Below are positions 56,426 through 64,000 of a DNA stretch of 64,000 nucleotides, one piece after another. Every line of letters begins with the position of its first letter. Within the stretch, counting starts at the first letter, position 1. The notes below the pieces were generated by a model, which was not told the DNA's origin, did not search any database, and saw only the letters and a program-made list of their open reading frames with translations. The translations under genes and the position numbers were made by a program. Origin of the DNA: JBDTNK01 sp039933775 (GTDB taxonomy: Bacteria; Chloroflexota; Limnocylindria; QHBO01); assembly GCA_039933775.1 (NCBI GenBank), contig JBDTNK010000002.1:1-64000 (forward strand), written 5' to 3'.

Positions 56426-57811
56426 TCAGGGCAGCGAGACGGTCGTTCCCTCCCGGCGCGAGCGCTCTGCCGCGAAGGCCATGAGGTGGCTCTCCGCCGC
56501 CTCCTCGAGCGTGGTCAGCGCCGCGGGGCGCGACTCGCCACGTCGGCGGGCGAGCGCGTGGGCGACGAAGGCCGAGATGAGGCCCTCGTCGCCGCCGTCG
56601 TGGCCGACGAATGAGCCGCTCGCCACGTCGGCTCCGAGCGGATCATCGATGGGCGTCGCCGTGACCAGCTCGACCTGGTCTCCGGCGAGGGCGGCGCGTC
56701 CCGCGGCGTCGCGTCCCCAGTCCTCGCTGATCGGAGCTCCCGGCGCCGGCAGGAAGCGGCGGAGCTCGATCTCCCCGGTGTCGAGCCGCCCGCGCAGCTC
56801 GCCGCGGGTGCCCATGAGCTTGATCGTGCGCGTGTTGTCGGGCGTGAACGCGCTCACCGTCAGCGAGGCCGTCACGCCGTTCGCGAACTCGAGCGTGGCG
56901 ACCTGGTGATCGGCGACGTCGTTATCGCAACGGTAGACGCAGCGCCCATACAGGCCCTCTCGTAGCGCACGCTCGCGGCCGGCGGGCGAGGTGTCGAAGC
57001 TGATCGCGCTCACCGGGGGTCCGTCTGTCAATGCCAGCCGCTCGATGTAGAAGCGCGGCGCGTAGAACGGGCACGTCTCGGCGTGCGGGCAGCCGTCGAT
57101 GCAGCGCGCCGGTGCGCCGGACGGCACGTTCTCCGCTCGAAAATGACGCAGTCCGCCAGCGGAATGGACGCGAACGCACGGCGCCCCAGCGAACCAGCGC
57201 AGCAGGTCGAGGTCGTGGCACGCCTTTGCCAGGAGCATCGGGCTGGCGGTCGCCTCGTTGCGCCAGTTGCCGCGCACGTACGAGTGGGCGAAATGCCAGT
57301 AGCCGATGTTCTCGGCGTGGTCGATCCCGATGAGGTTGCCGACGGCGCCTTCGTCCACCAGCCGGTGCAGCGTCGAGAAGAATGGCGTGTAGCGCAGGAC
57401 GTGCGAGACGGTCACCGAACCTGAGCTGCGGCGTGCGGCATCGCGGACCGCGAGCACGCCCTCCAGCGTGGGTGCAATCGGTTTCTCGAGCAGGACATCG
57501 CGCCCGTGCTCGAGCGCGGCCACTGCCGGCTCGACATGCTCGCGGTCCGGGGTCGCGACGATGATCGCCTCGAACGATGGGCGCGGGCTCGTGAAGAGGG
57601 AGCGCCAGTCGACGTGGACGTCATCGGGCTCGAGCCCATGCTCAGTGGCGAATCGGTCGCGCTTGTCGGGATCGGACTCGGCGCAGGCGACGACCCGAAT
57701 TCGCTTCGGATACGCGAGCGCATAGGCGCCATAGGCGCGCCGGCCGCGCTCGCCACAGCCGATGACCGCAACCCGCAGCGGCCCTTTGGGAAACGGTGGC
57801 ATGAGGCTCAA
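56426..57811 (-). CDS. Gfo/Idh/MocA-family oxidoreductase with a Cys-rich insertion
   Basis: 461 aa. Rossmann VAVIGCGERGRRAYGAYALA, IIVATPDREHVEPAVAALEH and the EKP motif in GRDVLLEKPIAP; the substrate half has KACHDLDLLRWFAG. A Cys-rich insert (CIDGCPHAETCPFY, then YGRCVYRCDNDVADHQV) occurs in a subgroup of this family and may bind metal. Acts on an unknown sugar or cyclitol with NAD(P). TTG start at 57811 with GGGGAG 8 nt upstream; ATG at 57802 is an alternative. 37 bp from the cyclase gene. Confidence 0.9.
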   Translation of the reverse strand: MSLMPPFPKGPLRVAVIGCGERGRRAYGAYALAYPKRIRVVACAESDPDKRDRFATEHGLEPDDVHVDWRSLFTSPRPSFEAIIVATPDREHVEPAVAALEHGRDVLLEKPIAPTLEGVLAVRDAARRSSGSVTVSHVLRYTPFFSTLHRLVDEGAVGNLIGIDHAENIGYWHFAHSYVRGNWRNEATASPMLLAKACHDLDLLRWFAGAPCVRVHSAGGLRHFRAENVPSGAPARCIDGCPHAETCPFYAPRFYIERLALTDGPPVSAISFDTSPAGRERALREGLYGRCVYRCDNDVADHQVATLEFANGVTASLTVSAFTPDNTRTIKLMGTRGELRGRLDTGEIELRRFLPAPGAPISEDWGRDAAGRAALAGDQVELVTATPIDDPLGADVASGSFVGHDGGDEGLISAFVAHALARRRGESRPAALTTLEEAAESHLMAFAAERSRREGTTVSLP

Positions 57812-57909
57812 TCTGGTTACTCCCCTCGGGGCGCCTCAGTATGCGTCCTGCCGCCCAGATCGGGGAGGGAGCGCGATGCGGACGATGGACATCGGCCGAG
57901 CGCGGCAGC

Positions 57910-58581
57910 TCAGCCCGGCAGCACTCGCCGGTTCGGATCGTCGCGCCAGGCGAGGTACGAGTAGCCGAAGAGCACGGCGATCATGCTGAAGAGTCCCACC
58001 ATGAGGATCCAAACAAATGCCTCGGGTGGGAAGAGGACCGTGGTGAGGATCATCGCCACGCCCAGCGCGATGAAGAGGTATCCGCCGAGCCGATGGGTTC
58101 GCGTCCATGAGCGCTCACTGGTGAGCGTCCACGGCGTGCGGATGCCGAAGAACCAGTTGCTGCGCGTCTTGCCCAGGAAGTTGCCGATGACGATGAAGAG
58201 GACACCAACCCCGATTCCCACGATGCGCACGACGTTCGCTTCGCCGCCGAGCGCGGCCATCACCGCAAACGCGTGCAGCACGGTCATGAAGGCAAGCACG
58301 GCGATCCCGATGGCGATGTACGCGGTGCCGGACCGCTCCAGGTTCTGTCGCCGCGGCTCGATGCGCGGAAGCGCCACGAGCAGCGCCAGGACTCCCGCGC
58401 TCACGATCGGCAAGCCGAGCAGCGCGGCCCACTTCGGTCCGAAGCCATCCGCCTCGCCGTTCGGGCCCTAGTGCAGCGGGATCTGCGCGTCAGCCGGAAT
58501 CTGCGGCCACGCCCATGCGCTGACGGCGAGCATGGCGAGCACCAGTGCGCCGCCGATGATGACAAGCCGACGAATTTTCAT
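57910..58581 (-). pseudogene. sdpI: sdpI-like immunity protein gene interrupted by an in-frame amber codon
   Basis: The full frame is 224 codons including its stop. It starts at an ATG (58581-58579) overlapping the sdpR stop (ATGA) and encodes MKIRRLVIIGGALVLAMLAV then WPQIPADAQIPLH, stop, GPNGEADGFGPKW. The TAG (58470-58468, codon 38) replaces the invariant Trp of the SdpI/DUF1648 motif IPxHW; TGG to TAG is one change. After it, the frame stays intact for about 185 codons with the DUF1648 and SdpI regions (FLGKTRSNWFFGIRTPWTLT). It is a recent nonsense mutation, a sequencing error, or a read-through site. A restart at the ATG near 58413 would drop the DUF1648 half. Confidence 0.85.
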
Positions 58582-58853
58582 CTGGTCTCCTCGGAATGTA
58601 TGCCCAGCGCGCTCATCAGCGATGCCATCGCCGCTTCGAGCACGCTGAGGTTGAGGTGGTATGTGAAGGAGGTGCCGTGGCGGTCGGCCTGCACGAGGTC
58701 CGCCTCACGCAGCACCTTGAGATGGCCCGATACCGTCGGCCACGAAAGCTCGAACTGGGCCGCGAGCTCGCCGGCCGTCACATCGCCGCCGCGCAGGATG
58801 GCCAGGATGCGGGTGCGCGTGGGGTCGGAGAGGGCTCGGTACACGTCGTTCAT
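58578..58853 (-). CDS. sdpR: ArsR-family repressor (SdpR-like)
   Basis: 91 aa. MNDVYRALSDPTRTRILAIL, GDVTAGELAAQFELSWPTVS then GHLKVLREADLVQADRHGT: a winged helix without the metal-binding Cys, as in SdpR. In B. subtilis SdpR represses sdpRI and SdpI is the membrane immunity/sensor protein. Stop overlaps the sdpI ATG. A palindrome lies 16 bp before the start. Divergent from acnA. Confidence 0.9.
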   Translation of the reverse strand: MNDVYRALSDPTRTRILAILRGGDVTAGELAAQFELSWPTVSGHLKVLREADLVQADRHGTSFTYHLNLSVLEAAMASLMSALGIHSEETR

Positions 58854-58869
58854 TTTTCTTCGGCATCTG

Positions 58870-58879
58870 CCTAATTAGG
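58870..58879. promoter_or_regulatory. CCTAATTAGG palindrome, probable SdpR operator
   Basis: A perfect 10-bp AT-centred palindrome in GC-rich DNA, between the minus-strand TAGATT (-10-like, 58885-58880) and the sdpR ATG. Position fits autorepression by the ArsR-family protein. Confidence 0.5.
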
Positions 58880-59022
58880 AATCTACCGAACCATAACATG
58901 CCGAGTGCGACGGCGCAGGCGTATACTTGGTGGGCAACTTTCGACCCGGGACGGGCGCACCCGTCCGGCGCCGACTTCTCACCGATGCCGCGCTGGCGCG
59001 TGGCCACGACAAGGAGGCGACC

Positions 59023-61872
<2,850 letters not shown>

Positions 61873-61999
61873 TCGAGCCTGCGCGAGTGATTGCCCGAGC
61901 GCCAGCCGTCCCATCCTGGCTGCCATCGTTGCCGGGCGCCCACCCATCGGGCTAGACTCTGCCGGCACCGATTTGTGCCGCCCTGCGCTGGAGTCCTTC

Positions 62000-62530
62000 G
62001 TGACCGTCACTTCCATCGACGACCTGCGTGCCCGCATTCGTGAAGTCCCCGACTTCCCGAAGCCGGGGATCCTGTTTTACGACATCACCACGCTCCTCAA
62101 GGAACCCGAGGCGTTCCGGGCGGTGATCGACCAGATGGCGGCACAGGTGGGCGACGCCAAGGTCGATATCGTGGTCGGGATGGAGTCGCGCGGGTTCATC
62201 TTCAGCGCCCCGCTGGCCTATCAGCTGCATGCGGGGTTCGTCCCGGTGCGCAAGCTCGGAAAGCTGCCCGCCGAAACGATCGAGGTCGAATACGACCTCG
62301 AATACGGGACCGCCACGCTCGAGATTCACAAGGACGCGATCGAGGAGGGCCAGCGCGTCCTGATCGTCGACGACCTGCTCGCCACCGGTGGCACCGTGAT
62401 GGGCACGATCGAGCTCGTGCGCCGGTTGGGTGGCGAGGTCGCTGGCCTGTCGTTCATGGTCGAGCTGACCGCACTGCGCGGCCGCGACAAGCTCGGCGAG
62501 TTCGACATCCACAGCCTCCTCAGCTACTGA
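62000..62530 (+). CDS. apt: Adenine phosphoribosyltransferase
   Basis: 176 aa from a GTG at 62000 (GGAG 6 nt upstream). [20 protein letters not shown] at the start, [33 protein letters not shown] and the PRPP motif [20 protein letters not shown]. Salvages adenine to AMP. A leaderless alternative is an in-frame TTG at 61973, 15 nt after TAGACT. Salvage of adenine fits with ahcY downstream, which produces adenosine. Confidence 0.95.
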   Translation: MTVTSIDDLRARIREVPDFPKPGILFYDITTLLKEPEAFRAVIDQMAAQVGDAKVDIVVGMESRGFIFSAPLAYQLHAGFVPVRKLGKLPAETIEVEYDLEYGTATLEIHKDAIEEGQRVLIVDDLLATGGTVMGTIELVRRLGGEVAGLSFMVELTALRGRDKLGEFDIHSLLSY

Positions 62531-62562
62531 CGTCCAGAGCAGGGCGGTCGATCGAGCGCCGC

Positions 62563-64000
<1,438 letters not shown>

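Overview
The window is GC-rich chromosomal DNA, densely coded, with mostly housekeeping genes. The content points to an uncultured Chloroflexota bacterium, possibly of the Limnocylindria type. HrcA with CIRCE operators, bS21 (rpsU), a PgpH-type c-di-AMP phosphodiesterase and the yqeY-pgpH-ybeY order argue against Actinomycetota, which usually lack bS21 and PgpH. The lineage is an inference. I see no tRNA, rRNA, CRISPR array, insertion sequence or prophage.

Layout. 0-4 kb: exported and membrane proteins (DUF2330, cupredoxin, VIT1/CCC1 transporter, DUF4349 lipoprotein, BioY). 4-8.5 kb: a short KdpD-like kinase, a KdpE-like regulator and a KimA/APC-type transporter, probably a potassium module. 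8.5-9.6 kb: a RES/Xre toxin-antitoxin pair. 9.6-13.7 kb: carAB behind a PyrR-type RNA hairpin; CarB lacks its allosteric domain. 13.9-19.2 kb: membrane protein, a large lamin-tail/OB-fold surface protein, a nucleoside phosphorylase and DUF5679. 19.3-23.9 kb: a glycolytic operon, ROK kinase-gap-pgk-eno. 24-32 kb: methyltransferase, rpsT with a long tail, lepA, a CPBP protease, hemW, a polytopic membrane protein, a glycosyltransferase remnant and a flippase-like protein. 32.4-41.3 kb: hrcA-grpE-dnaK and, 4 kb later, dnaJ, each set with its own CIRCE element; DUF4332, mscL, xth, VOC and a YcaQ-like glycosylase lie between. 41.3-47 kb: prmA-rsmE-HIT and rpsU-yqeY-pgpH-ybeY. 47-53 kb: oxidoreductase, DUF4287 protein, lipoprotein, pth, mfd. 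53.2-54.8 kb: a Phd/VapC pair, the N-terminal stump of a restriction-modification enzyme, and a GNAT. 54.8-58.9 kb: adenylate cyclase, Gfo/Idh oxidoreductase, and an sdpR-sdpI pair whose sdpI carries an in-frame amber codon. 59-64 kb: aconitase with an unusual insert, apt, GNAT and the start of ahcY.

Two patterns run through the whole window. (1) Many genes have a -10-like TANNNT hexamer 5-10 nt before the start codon and little or no Shine-Dalgarno sequence, which suggests leaderless transcripts. (2) The 9-mer GGACCGATG occurs about 25 times, on both strands, where roughly one copy is expected by composition; it may be a genome-wide iterated motif.

Functional links: the heat-shock genes form a self-contained HrcA regulon. 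Pyrimidine control of carAB appears to sit at the RNA level, which fits the missing allosteric domain. The potassium module and the PgpH c-di-AMP hydrolase may be linked, because KimA-type transporters are c-di-AMP targets in Firmicutes.
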